Source: an uncultured Clostridium sp. (GTDB lineage Bacteria > Bacillota_I > Bacilli_A > Acholeplasmatales > Anaeroplasmataceae). Taken from it: a DNA stretch of 60,547 nucleotides. Shown here piece after piece: positions 47,968 to 58,300 of this stretch. The position numbers were made by a program, and so were the translations under genes. The notes beneath the pieces were generated by a model that did no database searches, was not told the DNA's origin, and was given only the letters and a program-made list of their open reading frames with translations. Numbering within the stretch: position 1 is the first letter of the stretch; every line of letters begins with the position of its first letter. The stretch spans positions 1 to 60,547 of the forward strand of contig CAMNHY010000004.1 in the NCBI GenBank assembly GCA_946540005.1, written 5' to 3'.

Positions 47968-48972
47968 ATGAATTATCCAAAGTTTTTAAATGATAAAATA
48001 AATCTAATTGCTCCATCATTTGGTTGCACAACAGAACCATATAAGTCACGTTTAAAACTAGCTTGTAAGCATTTTAAAGATTTAAATATAAATGTTATTG
48101 AAGGTCCTAATATTTATAGTTCTATAGGATATAGATCTAATACTAATACTCTTTGTGCAAAAGAATTTATGGATTCTTATAAAGAAAATAATTTTATATT
48201 AAGTGTTGGAGGAGGTAATTTATTAAATGAAATATTAGATGATATTGATTTTAATGAATTAAAAAAATATAAACCAACCTATTTTATGGGTTATTCTGAT
48301 AACACGTTTTTAACATTTTTAATCACTACATTATTAGATTGTGCATCTATCTATGGATATAATGCACCTGAATTTGGCGGTATTGAATTTGATAAGTCTG
48401 CAAAAGATCAATTGGCTTTAATGAAAGGCGAAAAATTTAAATTTATTGGATACGATAAATTTGAATTAGAAAGTTTAAAAAATGAAGATAATCCATATGC
48501 AGGATATAATCTAGATACAAAAAAAGAATTAATAGTTAATAACTATACATCTTCTTTTAAAGGTAGATTAATTGGAGGATGTCTTGATTGTTTAGTATCT
48601 TTAATAGGAACTAAGTATGATAACGTTAATAACTTTTGTGAAAAATATAAAGAAGATGGATTTATTTGGTTCTTAGAAAGTTGTGATCTTGAGGCTGATG
48701 GCATAAAAACTGCACTATTACATATGAAAAGAGCAGGATGGTTTAAGTATTTAAAAGGTTTTATAATTGGAAGACCTTATAAATATAATACTGATTTTTG
48801 TGGTTTAACTGTAAATGATGCATATTTAGATGTGTTAAAAGGATTTAATGTTCCTATTATAATAAATGCTGACTTTGGACATTTAAAGCCTTGTCTTCCT
48901 ATCCTTTGTGGTTCTATTGGAAATATAAGTGTTCAAAATGATAATTTTGAAATAGAGTATATATTAAAATAA
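47968..48972 (+). CDS. S66 peptidase, LD-carboxypeptidase or MccF-like
   Basis: 334 residues, the usual S66 length. The serine nucleophile sits in FMGYSDNTFLTF, and the Glu and His of the triad in WFLESCDLEADGIK and NADFGHLKPCLPI. Members either trim the terminal D-Ala of muropeptides (LdcA) or detoxify microcin C-type nucleotide peptides (MccF). No signal peptide is seen, which fits a cytoplasmic enzyme of either kind. Single gene with AGAGGT before the ATG. Confidence 0.9.
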   Translation: MNYPKFLNDKINLIAPSFGCTTEPYKSRLKLACKHFKDLNINVIEGPNIYSSIGYRSNTNTLCAKEFMDSYKENNFILSVGGGNLLNEILDDIDFNELKKYKPTYFMGYSDNTFLTFLITTLLDCASIYGYNAPEFGGIEFDKSAKDQLALMKGEKFKFIGYDKFELESLKNEDNPYAGYNLDTKKELIVNNYTSSFKGRLIGGCLDCLVSLIGTKYDNVNNFCEKYKEDGFIWFLESCDLEADGIKTALLHMKRAGWFKYLKGFIIGRPYKYNTDFCGLTVNDAYLDVLKGFNVPIIINADFGHLKPCLPILCGSIGNISVQNDNFEIEYILK

Positions 48973-49023
48973 ATTATACTTTTATCTTTATTATTTTTTA
49001 TTAAACAATATAGAGATTTTTTA

Positions 49024-49080
49024 AATAAAAAGAGTGAACCAATATAAGCGCATTAGCTTATAGAGTTCACTCTTTATTTT
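49024..49080. terminator. Bidirectional terminator between the S66 and DUF523 genes
   Basis: AAAGAGTGAAC and GTTCACTCTTT plus inner TATAAGC/GCTTATA make a long stem with T runs on both sides, serving the convergent genes. Confidence 0.88.
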
Positions 49081-49084
49081 TTAA

Positions 49085-49516
49085 TTATAATAATTTATCT
49101 ATTTCATTTTCAGAATATACTTCAATATTATTATCAATTAATAACTTTGCTGATATTCCACTTCTTTCAATTAATTTATTACTAAATGTTCCATCATATG
49201 TATAATTCTTACCACATGATGGACTTTTTTCTTTTAATAATGCTTTCTTACAATTATATATTTTAGCTAATTCTAAAGCCTTTTTAGCTCCAGCATTAAA
49301 ATTAATTGTAACATCTTCAAAAGATGAATTAATAACTACACCATTTTTTATTTCTGAAGGCTTTCTTGGAATAGGTAAGCCTCCATCATATTCAGGACAT
49401 ATTAGAATAAAATTATATTTTTTCATTAATTCTAATATCTTAGAATTATAATTATTGCCACCATTATATTTGCAATTTAAGCCTACAAGGCATGCACTTA
49501 CTAATAAATTTTCCAT
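49085..49516 (-). CDS. DUF523 family protein
   Basis: 143 residues, the full DUF523 domain: LLVSACLVGLNCKYNGGNN at the N-terminus, ICPEYDGGLPIPRKPSEI, and the LLKEKSPSCGKNYTYDGTFS motif with conserved cysteines. The family is widespread in Firmicutes and uncharacterised; the conserved Cys residues suggest metal or thiol chemistry. It overlaps the purA stop codon by one base, so the two are coupled. Confidence 0.9.
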   Translation of the reverse strand: MENLLVSACLVGLNCKYNGGNNYNSKILELMKKYNFILICPEYDGGLPIPRKPSEIKNGVVINSSFEDVTINFNAGAKKALELAKIYNCKKALLKEKSPSCGKNYTYDGTFSNKLIERSGISAKLLIDNNIEVYSENEIDKLL

Positions 49517-50796
49517 TAGAATACTTTTTTACGTACAATTGTTTGTAATCTATCAGGACCAACAGAGAACATATCTACAGGACATCCAGTCATTTTTTCA
49601 ATAAAATTAATATAATTCTTTGCATTTTCTGGAAGTTCTTCAAATGATTTCACATTTGTAATGTCTTCAGTCCAACCTTTTAATGTTTCATAAACAGGTT
49701 GACATCTTTCAAATACTGATAATGTACCTGGTTCATAATCAATTAATTTACCATCTAGCATATAATGTGTGCATACTTTTAATTCATCAATTCCAGTTAA
49801 TACATCAAATAGCATTAAACTCCATGAAGTAACACCTGCTAAACGTACAGCGTTCTTAAGTACGACACCATCTAAATATCCTACACGACGAGGTCTCTTT
49901 GTAACTGTTCCATATTCATGTCCACGTTCACGAATTAAATCACCTAATTCATTATTGATTTCAGTTGGGAATGGACCTGCACCAACACGTGTTGTATATG
50001 CTTTACAAATACCTACAACTGTATTTATATATTTAGGCGCAATACCAGCATTTAAAGGAATTGATGATGCAAGTGGTGATGATGATGTAACATATGGGAA
50101 TGTTCCATGATCAAGACATAACATTGCACCTTGTGCTCCTTCAAATAACACCTTTTTATCTTCTTCTAAATACTTGTTTAATAATACTGAAGTATCACAA
50201 ACATATGGAGCTAATTCTTTTCCATATTCTAAATACTCATTATATATTTCTTCTTCATTAACTTCTTCTAAGCCATACATCTTAAGTTCTAAATTCTTAA
50301 TCATTAATGCATCATGAAGACGCTCTTTAAAATAAGCTGGTTCTAATAAATCACCCATTCTAATACCAATACGACTAGCTTTATCAGTGTAACAAGGTCC
50401 AATACCTTTTTTTGTTGTACCAATTTTCTTATCGCCTTTTAAATTCTCACTAGCACCATCTAGCATTAAATGGTATGGCATAATGATAGAAGCTCTATCT
50501 GATATCTTTAATTGATACTCTGTAATACCTCTTTTTTCAAGACCATGTAATTCTTCTAAAAAAGCTTTTGGGTTTAATACAACACCATTTGCAATTACAT
50601 TTACAATATGAGGATTAAATATTCCGCTTGGGACTGATTGAAGAGCGAACTTTTCGCCATTAAATACGATAGTATGTCCTGCGTTATTTCCTCCTTGATA
50701 TCTTACTACTACATCAGCATCTTGGGCAAGGAAATCGGTAATTTTACCTTTTCCTTCATCACCCCATTGGCTACCCATTACAACACAAGTACTCAT
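49516..50796 (-). CDS. purA: Adenylosuccinate synthetase
   Basis: GTP-dependent joining of aspartate to IMP on the way to AMP. 426 residues, normal. N-terminal VMGSQWGDEGKGKITDFLA with the GTP loop and catalytic Asp, NAGHTIVFNG with the catalytic His, KGIGPCYTDKASR and the C-terminal TTRVGAGPFPTE and SVGPDRLQTI. An AAGGAG site precedes the ATG. It lies 18 bases after the FAD protein gene and is not part of the pur operon at the window's left end; no riboswitch is seen before it. Confidence 0.97.
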   Translation of the reverse strand: MSTCVVMGSQWGDEGKGKITDFLAQDADVVVRYQGGNNAGHTIVFNGEKFALQSVPSGIFNPHIVNVIANGVVLNPKAFLEELHGLEKRGITEYQLKISDRASIIMPYHLMLDGASENLKGDKKIGTTKKGIGPCYTDKASRIGIRMGDLLEPAYFKERLHDALMIKNLELKMYGLEEVNEEEIYNEYLEYGKELAPYVCDTSVLLNKYLEEDKKVLFEGAQGAMLCLDHGTFPYVTSSSPLASSIPLNAGIAPKYINTVVGICKAYTTRVGAGPFPTEINNELGDLIRERGHEYGTVTKRPRRVGYLDGVVLKNAVRLAGVTSWSLMLFDVLTGIDELKVCTHYMLDGKLIDYEPGTLSVFERCQPVYETLKGWTEDITNVKSFEELPENAKNYINFIEKMTGCPVDMFSVGPDRLQTIVRKKVF

Positions 50797-50814
50797 TTTT
50801 TGTTTCTCCTTTTA

Positions 50815-52251
50815 TTAATCTATATCTACATCTTTTGTTTCTTGACCTGTTATATTTAACATATCACGAGCAACCCATACACCATTAGCACTTGCTTGAG
50901 CAAGTCCACGTGTAATACCTGCACCGTCTCCACCAACATAAAGGCCTTCAATTTTTGTCATAAATTTATTATTAACTACAGGTCTTGAACTATAGAATTT
51001 AGCTTCTACACCATATAATAATGTATGTTCATTTGCAATACCTGGAGTTACATGATCTAGCGCTTCAATCATTTCCATTATTGATTTCATAGTATTATAA
51101 GGTAATACTAATCCTAAATCTCCAGGAACAGCTTCCTTTAAGGATGGTTCAATGAAACCTTCTCTTAAACGCTTTTCTGTTGTTCTTCTACCTTTTAATA
51201 AATCTCCATATCTTTGAACAATTACTGAACCACATGATAATTGATTAGCTAAACGACTAACCTCATGTGCATATTCATTAGGTTCATTAAATGGTTCAGA
51301 GAACTTATGAGATACAAGTAACGCAAAGTTTGTGTTATCTGTACCAAGTTTAGGGTCACCATATGCATGACCATTCGCAAGTATTGTTCCTGAATGGTTT
51401 TCAACAACTACGTGTCCACTTGGATTTGAACAGAATGTTCTAACCTTTGTACCTACACTTGTTGAATATACAAATTTACCTTCATATAGATTTTTATTTA
51501 TATCTTCCATAATTAAGTTAGATGTTTCAACACGAACACCAACATCAACTTGGTTATGCTTCATTTTAATATTATGTTTTTTACAAATGTCTTCAAGCCA
51601 TAATGAACCATCTCTTCCTACAGCTAGTAAAACCTTATTTGTTTCAATTAATTCTTCACCAATCTTAACACCACTAACTTTACCATCAGTTACAATAATA
51701 TCTGATACAACAGTATCATAGCGCATATCGATATGTTCTTCTAAGAATAAGAAGATCTTCTTTAAGATTTCTTGATTACTTTCAGTACCAAGATGTCTTA
51801 CTCTGCTTCTTAAAAGCTTTAATCCTACACCGATAGCTTTTCTTTCAATTTCTCTAACCTCTGGAGTTGTTGGGTCTGTTATAACAGTAGTAGCTCCATA
51901 TTTTAATTGAATTTCATCTACATACTTGATTAAGTCAAGTACTGTGGAATCATCTAGATATTCAGTCATCCATCCACCAAATTCTGATGTGATGTTAAAT
52001 TTACCATCTGAATATGCTCCGGCTCCACCAAATCCATCTGTTATTGAACAAGATGGGTAACATCCAGAAACGCCTTCTTTATTTACTGGACATTTTGCTA
52101 ATTTATGCATTAGCACTGGACATTTTCTCTTAAATATATCATGTCCTTTGTCAACCAATAAAACCTTCATTTCAGGATTTTTAGCTATAAGTTCATATGC
52201 ACAAAATATGCCACATGGACCAGCTCCTACAATCACAACGTCATAATTCAT
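50815..52251 (-). CDS. FAD-dependent dehydrogenase-like protein (COG2509 type)
   Basis: 478 residues. The N-terminal dinucleotide fold reads YDVVIVGAGPCGIFCAYEL. A Cys-rich stretch CPVLMHKLAKCPVNKEGVSG in part, then GFGGAGAYSDGKFN, LLAVGRDGSLWLE and the C-terminal VGGDGAGITRGLAQASANG, characteristic of the uncharacterised FAD-dependent family. Substrate unknown. GAGG lies 10 bases before the ATG. It leads the transcript that continues into purA and DUF523. Confidence 0.88.
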   Translation of the reverse strand: MNYDVVIVGAGPCGIFCAYELIAKNPEMKVLLVDKGHDIFKRKCPVLMHKLAKCPVNKEGVSGCYPSCSITDGFGGAGAYSDGKFNITSEFGGWMTEYLDDSTVLDLIKYVDEIQLKYGATTVITDPTTPEVREIERKAIGVGLKLLRSRVRHLGTESNQEILKKIFLFLEEHIDMRYDTVVSDIIVTDGKVSGVKIGEELIETNKVLLAVGRDGSLWLEDICKKHNIKMKHNQVDVGVRVETSNLIMEDINKNLYEGKFVYSTSVGTKVRTFCSNPSGHVVVENHSGTILANGHAYGDPKLGTDNTNFALLVSHKFSEPFNEPNEYAHEVSRLANQLSCGSVIVQRYGDLLKGRRTTEKRLREGFIEPSLKEAVPGDLGLVLPYNTMKSIMEMIEALDHVTPGIANEHTLLYGVEAKFYSSRPVVNNKFMTKIEGLYVGGDGAGITRGLAQASANGVWVARDMLNITGQETKDVDID

Positions 52252-52289
52252 ATCTTATCTGCCTCACATTTTAATAGACATTACGATTA

Positions 52290-52298
52290 ATTATAACA
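52290..52298 (-). promoter_or_regulatory. Extended -10 promoter for the FAD protein-purA unit
   Basis: TGTTATAAT on the minus strand, 39 bases before the ATG at 52251, without a strong -35. Confidence 0.6.
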
Positions 52299-52355
52299 AA
52301 ATGTATTATAAAATTAAAGGGCTACGCTTTTATTTTATAAGCTTAAGGAAAAGAA

Positions 52356-52382
52356 AAAGTATTGCAGATTCTACAATACTTT
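52356..52382 (-). terminator. Terminator after the c-di-GMP-controlled gene pair
   Basis: AAAGTATTG and CAATACTTT pair (9 bp, 9-base loop) followed by TTCTTTT on the minus strand; the stem touches the stop codon at 52381. Confidence 0.82.
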
Positions 52383-54348
52383 AATTAGTTAATTCATTTA
52401 TACTATCTTTTTTAATAGGGTTACCCATAGGTATTAATTCAATACCATCACCTTTATAATAATAATATACTTGATTGCCATTTTGAATTGATCTATACAC
52501 ATATAAATATACTTCACTTACAGAACCATATTTTAATGTAAATCCTACTTTAGATAATACAAATCCCTCATCACTAGAAACTTCTTTATATCCAGAAATT
52601 GTATCAACAGATTCATAAGTAAAATCAATATCTACTATTGAACCAATATTTGATGTAGATGTACCTTCTGTACCTAAATCAACATATAGGAAGTAACAAC
52701 CGTTATCACCATTACCTTTAGTTATTATAAATTCATAACCTTTGTTAATATCATCTTTCGTTACTTCATATTCATAATAATAGAATCTATTTTTCTTAAG
52801 TCCTCCACTACCATCCGCATCAAGTAATGTTTCTGTAGTTGTACTTTCAAATCCAGTGCTAAAGTTACCAGGTATTCTTCTTTTTATTCGTTTAAAATTA
52901 AATGATCTATTTGTGTTATCTGTATTATATACAACAAATTTAATTGTACCAGGTTCAACAGGCGCAACCCAAATTGTTCTTGTAGGAACAATTATAGTAC
53001 CTTGATATCCTGAAACTATACCATCTTCTACCGCAAGAACATTGTTTAAATCTGCAGTTTCGTTTAAACGAGCACCATAAATATATTCGCTAAAATTATC
53101 TTTTAAATATTTTACTACATCATCTGTAGGATAATTATGTGTAACACCGTTATAATCTGTATAAGGTAATGTTGCATCATTATTATCATTAATAGGATAA
53201 TAGAACTTGTCAAAATTAAAAGATGAACTACTTTTTTGATACATTTTAGTAGATGCACCAACGAAATATCCAATGTTATTATTACCAGCTTTTTGAGTTT
53301 TTGCAGTTTCAATAACTTTAGAATTTGAACCATCATATTTATTAATTGTAACTGATGAATTAGTTGGGGTTATTTCATCCATTGATACAGACTTAATTGG
53401 ATATGCACTACCAGCTAATACACCTCTTGAGCCTATTTTATCAAATAATTTTTTCATATCAAGTGTACCACCATATCCAAATTCTCCACCAGTTGGTCTC
53501 TTTTGCCAATTTATACCAGTAGTATCTGAATCATAATCTCCAACTAAACTATATAAGGATAAATATTCATATTTCTTTTCTTGACCATTTATATCAACGT
53601 TTACTGGATTTACATTTTTAGATATATCAAAATGTGAATTTGCAACACCTATTTTTGATAAATCATTGTCTGCATATCCACAAATAAATCCAACCAAAGT
53701 ATCTTTTAGTACTTCAATTCTTTCATTTGCGATTGTAAAATTAGTTATAGAAGTATCTAATTTCTTTTGATATGTCTTTGAACCAATATAACCAAAAAGT
53801 CCCATATATTTTGTTACTATAGAACCGTTTAATATAGTTTCTTCATGAGCGTCAAGAACAAATTTTGAAGGGGTAATATAATTTGAATTAGTAAAATCTG
53901 TTGATATAAATAAATTATCAATTTTATATCCCGCTCCGTCAAAATTTCCAACAAAAGGATGTTCATCAATTCCAATAGTAGGAATTGGTGAAACAACACC
54001 ATCATTTTCTAATGTCTTCATATCAACATTTGCGCCTAATTTAAAATAAAATGGTTGAATACCATCTTCTGATAAATCAGAATCAACATTCTCATCATAA
54101 TATCCTAAATCTTGAAGCCACGCAAGATTATATAAATGTCTGGCTGATGTAATAATATATGGATCATCTTTTGTTCCTTCGCCTGACTCATAATACTTTC
54201 CCATTGATGACAATTTTATATCATTAACATCAGTTCTTATACCTGCATATCCAACATACCAAGCATATGTTCTTGTAATAACTAAAACTGATAAAATTAT
54301 AATTGATATAAAAGAAAATATAAGACGTATTTTATATTTATTTTTCAT
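52381..54348 (-). CDS. Exported surface protein with GLUG-like adhesion segment
   Basis: 655 residues. Basic start and one hydrophobic helix (KNKYKIRLIFSFISIIILSV, to about 25) followed by TRTYAWYVGYAG, the AWY-type context seen after signal segments of SipW-processed matrix proteins. Residues 60-150 read GTKDDPYIITSARHLYNLAW and FVGNFDGAGYKIDNLFIS, the GLUG-type pattern of surface adhesins. The rest is Thr, Ser and Asp rich without membrane anchors or LPXTG. It follows a smaller exported protein by 12 bases, behind a c-di-GMP-I riboswitch, so a role in attachment or matrix is likely. Confidence 0.75.
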   Translation of the reverse strand: MKNKYKIRLIFSFISIIILSVLVITRTYAWYVGYAGIRTDVNDIKLSSMGKYYESGEGTKDDPYIITSARHLYNLAWLQDLGYYDENVDSDLSEDGIQPFYFKLGANVDMKTLENDGVVSPIPTIGIDEHPFVGNFDGAGYKIDNLFISTDFTNSNYITPSKFVLDAHEETILNGSIVTKYMGLFGYIGSKTYQKKLDTSITNFTIANERIEVLKDTLVGFICGYADNDLSKIGVANSHFDISKNVNPVNVDINGQEKKYEYLSLYSLVGDYDSDTTGINWQKRPTGGEFGYGGTLDMKKLFDKIGSRGVLAGSAYPIKSVSMDEITPTNSSVTINKYDGSNSKVIETAKTQKAGNNNIGYFVGASTKMYQKSSSSFNFDKFYYPINDNNDATLPYTDYNGVTHNYPTDDVVKYLKDNFSEYIYGARLNETADLNNVLAVEDGIVSGYQGTIIVPTRTIWVAPVEPGTIKFVVYNTDNTNRSFNFKRIKRRIPGNFSTGFESTTTETLLDADGSGGLKKNRFYYYEYEVTKDDINKGYEFIITKGNGDNGCYFLYVDLGTEGTSTSNIGSIVDIDFTYESVDTISGYKEVSSDEGFVLSKVGFTLKYGSVSEVYLYVYRSIQNGNQVYYYYKGDGIELIPMGNPIKKDSINELTN

Positions 54349-54360
54349 AATTCACCAAAT

Positions 54361-55062
54361 TTAAATCATTCTAAATTCTAAGTCTTCACGGAAGAATATA
54401 TCACTATCTCCACCTGAAGTTCCTAAATTATCACTATAAATCTTTTGAATATTATCTGTATTATAATCAAATAATAAATATATACTTACTATAGAGCCTG
54501 GTAAAACTTCATAATCATTAATAAGATCAATTGTTTGAATACCTTCACCATAAGAGATATATTTATATTCAGATCCATCTTTAAAATTAGTTGTTGTATA
54601 ATATGTTTCACCATTATAATCAATCTTTTGAAGATAATAGAATTTTGCAACATTAGATAAATAATTTAGATAAATAGTCTTACCATCTTTATCTACAGAT
54701 GTTGTAATAAATGATGATCTTTCTTTAATTGTATTAGATAATTGAATAGAAAAACTATCACCATTAACTTCACAAGTCAATTCATATACAACCTTATTGT
54801 AACCTAATTCATTGTATTGAATTTCACTTATATCTTTTAAATTATTAAGATTTTGGCCAAGAGTATAGACACCATTATATTCAGTTGGAGAAGCAATATA
54901 TCTTTGTAAAAAACCGCCTACAACATTATTTTTAGAACTACTAACACTAATACCATCTGCAATAGATGTAGTAGTTAATGAAAACCATGCGAAAACAGCT
55001 GTAATAGACGACAAAAAAATCATTATAAGGGAGCTTATAATTTTTAGCAGTTTTTTATTCAT
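54361..55062 (-). CDS. Small exported protein, SipW-type signal segment
   Basis: 233 residues. The N-terminus NKKLLKIISSLIMIFLSSI then TAVFAWFSLTTTS is a basic-hydrophobic signal ending in an AWF motif, like TasA/CalY-family matrix proteins, which also begin their mature part with a Phe/Trp-rich strand. The mature part is predicted to be mainly beta with VLPGSIVSIYLLFDYN near the C-terminus; no sorting motif. AAGGAGATG precedes the ATG. First gene after the c-di-GMP switch; no sipW is in the window. Confidence 0.72.
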   Translation of the reverse strand: MNKKLLKIISSLIMIFLSSITAVFAWFSLTTTSIADGISVSSSKNNVVGGFLQRYIASPTEYNGVYTLGQNLNNLKDISEIQYNELGYNKVVYELTCEVNGDSFSIQLSNTIKERSSFITTSVDKDGKTIYLNYLSNVAKFYYLQKIDYNGETYYTTTNFKDGSEYKYISYGEGIQTIDLINDYEVLPGSIVSIYLLFDYNTDNIQKIYSDNLGTSGGDSDIFFREDLEFRMI

Positions 55063-55086
55063 TATTCTTCATCTCCTTACAAAATC

Positions 55087-55116
55087 AAAAAAGCCAATTA
55101 CTTTATGCAACTGGCT
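55087..55116 (-). terminator. Terminator of the c-di-GMP riboswitch
   Basis: AGCCAGTT and AATTGGCT pair with a loop that contains the aptamer's P1 3' arm, then TTTTTTGATTTTG on the minus strand. It shares bases with the aptamer's P3 and P1. Confidence 0.85.
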
Positions 55117-55186
55117 GTCATATCTAACTTAGACCCTATAGCTTTGCGTCACAACTTTTCAGTTGCTTTGCCAAAAAAGCACAAAA
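55101..55186 (-). promoter_or_regulatory. c-di-GMP-I (GEMM) riboswitch
   Basis: The minus strand shows P1 TTTTGTGC/GCATAAAG, then GGCAAA, a P2 stem CAACT-GAAA-AGTTG with its GAAA tetraloop, the invariant GACGCAAAGC, and P3 with a receptor TCTAAG facing TATGA, then AGCC. The G before CAAA corresponds to the position that contacts c-di-GMP (A there marks the cGAMP variant). The terminator 5' arm overlaps P3, and its loop holds P1's 3' arm, so ligand binding should prevent termination and switch the genes on. Confidence 0.9.
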
Positions 55187-55189
55187 TCT

Positions 55190-55217
55190 ATTCTACAACA
55201 TTTTTATAAAAAGTCAA
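55190..55217 (-). promoter_or_regulatory. Promoter of the c-di-GMP riboswitch unit
   Basis: TTGACT (55212-55217), 16 bp spacer, TAGAAT (55190-55195) on the minus strand, so that the transcript begins close to the P1 5' arm. Confidence 0.75.
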
Positions 55218-55346
55218 AGTTTTTTTTATTTAATTATTATTTAATGTTTAACTTTTTTACTTTAATTAAAGTCTTTTTCCTTTTTTAACATCTTTATCTA
55301 TATTATATTACAAGTTAGTTTTTTTTCAATTCTATAAAATCAAAAA

Positions 55347-55374
55347 AAATCTGGAATTAATCAATCCCAGATTT
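55347..55374 (-). terminator. Terminator of mfd
   Basis: AAATCTGGGATT and AATTCCAGATTT (12 bp with one G-T, 4-base loop), then a run of eight T on the minus strand; the stem includes the mfd stop codon. Confidence 0.9.
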
Positions 55375-58300
55375 ATTACAAATTTTATCCATAAAATTAG
55401 CTAATATAATAATATATTCATTATTCTTAAGATTTTTCTTATTTAAATTAATTGAAATTTGTTGATTGTGATAATGCAATTTTATATTCTTATTTACTTC
55501 TATTGAAGCTTCAAACAATTCATTGCCATTACTATTATTAGTAGCTTCTTTTGACATAAATAAAGTGATCTCACTATCGTTATTTATTACATTTTCAATA
55601 CCCATTTTCTTCAATAAATAATTATATAGCTTTTCATACATATAAATATATAATGTTTCATCATAATCGCCAAATCTATCATGTAATTCATCTGATAAAG
55701 AATTAAGCGCTTTAACAGATATAAGCTTATCAATTTTCTTATGTATTTCAATTTTTACATCATCATTTGAAATATATTTATCATTAATTGTTCTACTAAC
55801 TAATGCTTGTGACACACTTACATCTTCACTCTTAGTTTCTGTATTATTTCTTATTCTATCCATTTCCTCATTTAATATTTGAAGGAATGTTTCAAGACCT
55901 ACTGTTGTGATAAATCCTGATTGTTCATCGCCTAATATATCACCAGCACCTCTAATTGCTAAATCACGCATAGCTATTTTATATCCACTACCTAATTCAT
56001 TAAACTCTTTAATAGCTTCAAGTCTTTTTCTAGCTTGTTCGGTCAAATTTCTTCTTGGTTCATACATCATATATGCATACGCAATTCTATCACTTCTACC
56101 AACACGACCTCTTAATTGATACAATTGAGATAATCCTAGTCTTGTAGAATCATGAATAATTAATGTATTACAATCAGGAATATCTATACCTGTTTCAATA
56201 ATTGTTGTGCATACAAGTATATCATATTCATGATTTATAAATGAACTTATTACATCTTCTAATTCATTTTTTTCCATCTTTCCATGACCGACACAAATCT
56301 TTGCATCAGGTACTAGCGATTGAATCTTAGATGCAATATTTTCTATATCTTCAACCAAATTATACATATAAAATACTTGGCCACCACGTGCTAATTCACG
56401 CAATATTGCATCTTTAATAATTGCGTCATTTCTTTCAAGAACATATGTTTGAATTGGATATCTGTTCTTTGGTGGAGTTTCAATCATTGATAAATCTTTA
56501 ATTCCAGCAATAGACATTTGAAGTGTTCTTGGGATTGGTGTTGCAGATAATGTTATAGTATCAACATTAACCTTAATCTGTCTAATTTTCTCTTTATGAA
56601 GTACACCAAATCTTTGTTCCTCATCAATTATTAATAATCCTAAATCTTTAAATTTTATATTATTAGATAATATCTTATGTGTACCGACTAAAATATCAAT
56701 TTGACCTTTTTCAAGACGTTCTAAAATTTCCTTTTGTTTCTTCATAGGAACAAATCTATTTATAAGTCCAATTTCAACGCCAAAGTGATCCATACGATTC
56801 TTGAAATTAACATAATGTTGATGTGATAAGATAGTAGTAGGTGCAAGTATTGCCACTTGTTTACCACTCATTACCGCCTTAAATGCCGCTCTTAATGCTA
56901 CTTCAGTCTTACCATATCCAACATCACCGCAAATAAGTCTATCCATAACTTTATCGCTTTCCATATCGCGTTTAACATCATTAATAGCCTTTTCTTGATC
57001 ACGTGTTAATTCAAAACTGAATTCATTTTCAAATTCCATTTGTTCACTATTATCAGGAAAGAATTCAAATCCTTTAGCTTCTCTTCGCTTTGCGTAAAGC
57101 TTAACAAGCTTATCTGATATATCGTGAACTCTTTTTCTAACTCTTTCTTTAGCTCTTTCCCATTGATGAGAACGAAGTTTAGTAACTTTTACATCATTAA
57201 CTTCACCAGCATTATATTTTTCAATTTTATTTATTTGTTCAATTGGAATATATAATGTATCACCATCAGCATATGCAATATGAAGATAATCTCTTAATAT
57301 TCCATTATTATCGATAGTCTTTAATCCTTTATAAATACCAATACCATAGTCAAAATGTACTACATAATCTCCATCCTTTAATTCATTATAATGGCTTATT
57401 TTTGTTGTATTTTTAAATACAGATTTATATTTAGGCTTTCTAATTTCATATTTATATTCAAATAAAGTTTTTTCATTTATGATATTTATATAATTATCTA
57501 AAATAGATAAAGAAATAAAATATGAACCAAAGATTATATTAACTTGGCCTTTTTTAATTTGACTTGGCTTGTCTATTGATTGATATGGAATAGATGATTC
57601 TAGTAATATTTCTTTTAATCTATCATATCTAAGTTCATTTGAAATAGGAACTAATACAATTCCTTTTTTTAACATTTGAGTTAAATTTTTAGCAATAATA
57701 TCAGGAATACCTTTAAAATCTTCGATTGTGCTTACATAAGGATTAAGTCCTTCTTTATAATAATCACTTACTCCTTCACTTATAACATTTGCATATTTTA
57801 ATAATTTATCTTTATCTATAAAATAATCTAATTTTAGTAATGAATAACCATTTATAGAATCACAATAATTACTTAAGTCTTCAATCATATGATTATAGTT
57901 TTGTTCAATTTGACCTATATCTGATAAATAGATTCTTTTATCTTTAACATAATCAAAAATTAATTGTTTATTAGAATCAAAAAAACTAATATATCTTAAT
58001 AAATTATCAGTATTTTGGCGAGTATTAAAATCTAAAATATCATTATTTAATTTAGTTTCTTCTTCAAGTGAAAATTTATTATCTTTTTTAAATATATTAA
58101 TTTTTTCAATTGCCATTTCTAATTCATTATCAGAATAGAATAATTCACTTACAGGTAAAATTGTTATTCTATTAATTTCATGAATTGATTTTTGACTATC
58201 AATATCAAATTCTTTTATTGATTCAATTTCGGTATCAAAGAAATCAATACGAATTGGATTATTTGAATTTAGTGGAAAAATATCAATAATTTCTCCTCTT

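Noticed and set aside
55218-55346. Possible small gene or second RNA between the mfd terminator and the c-di-GMP promoter
   Set aside because: Only A and T runs; no start with ribosome site and no stable stem.
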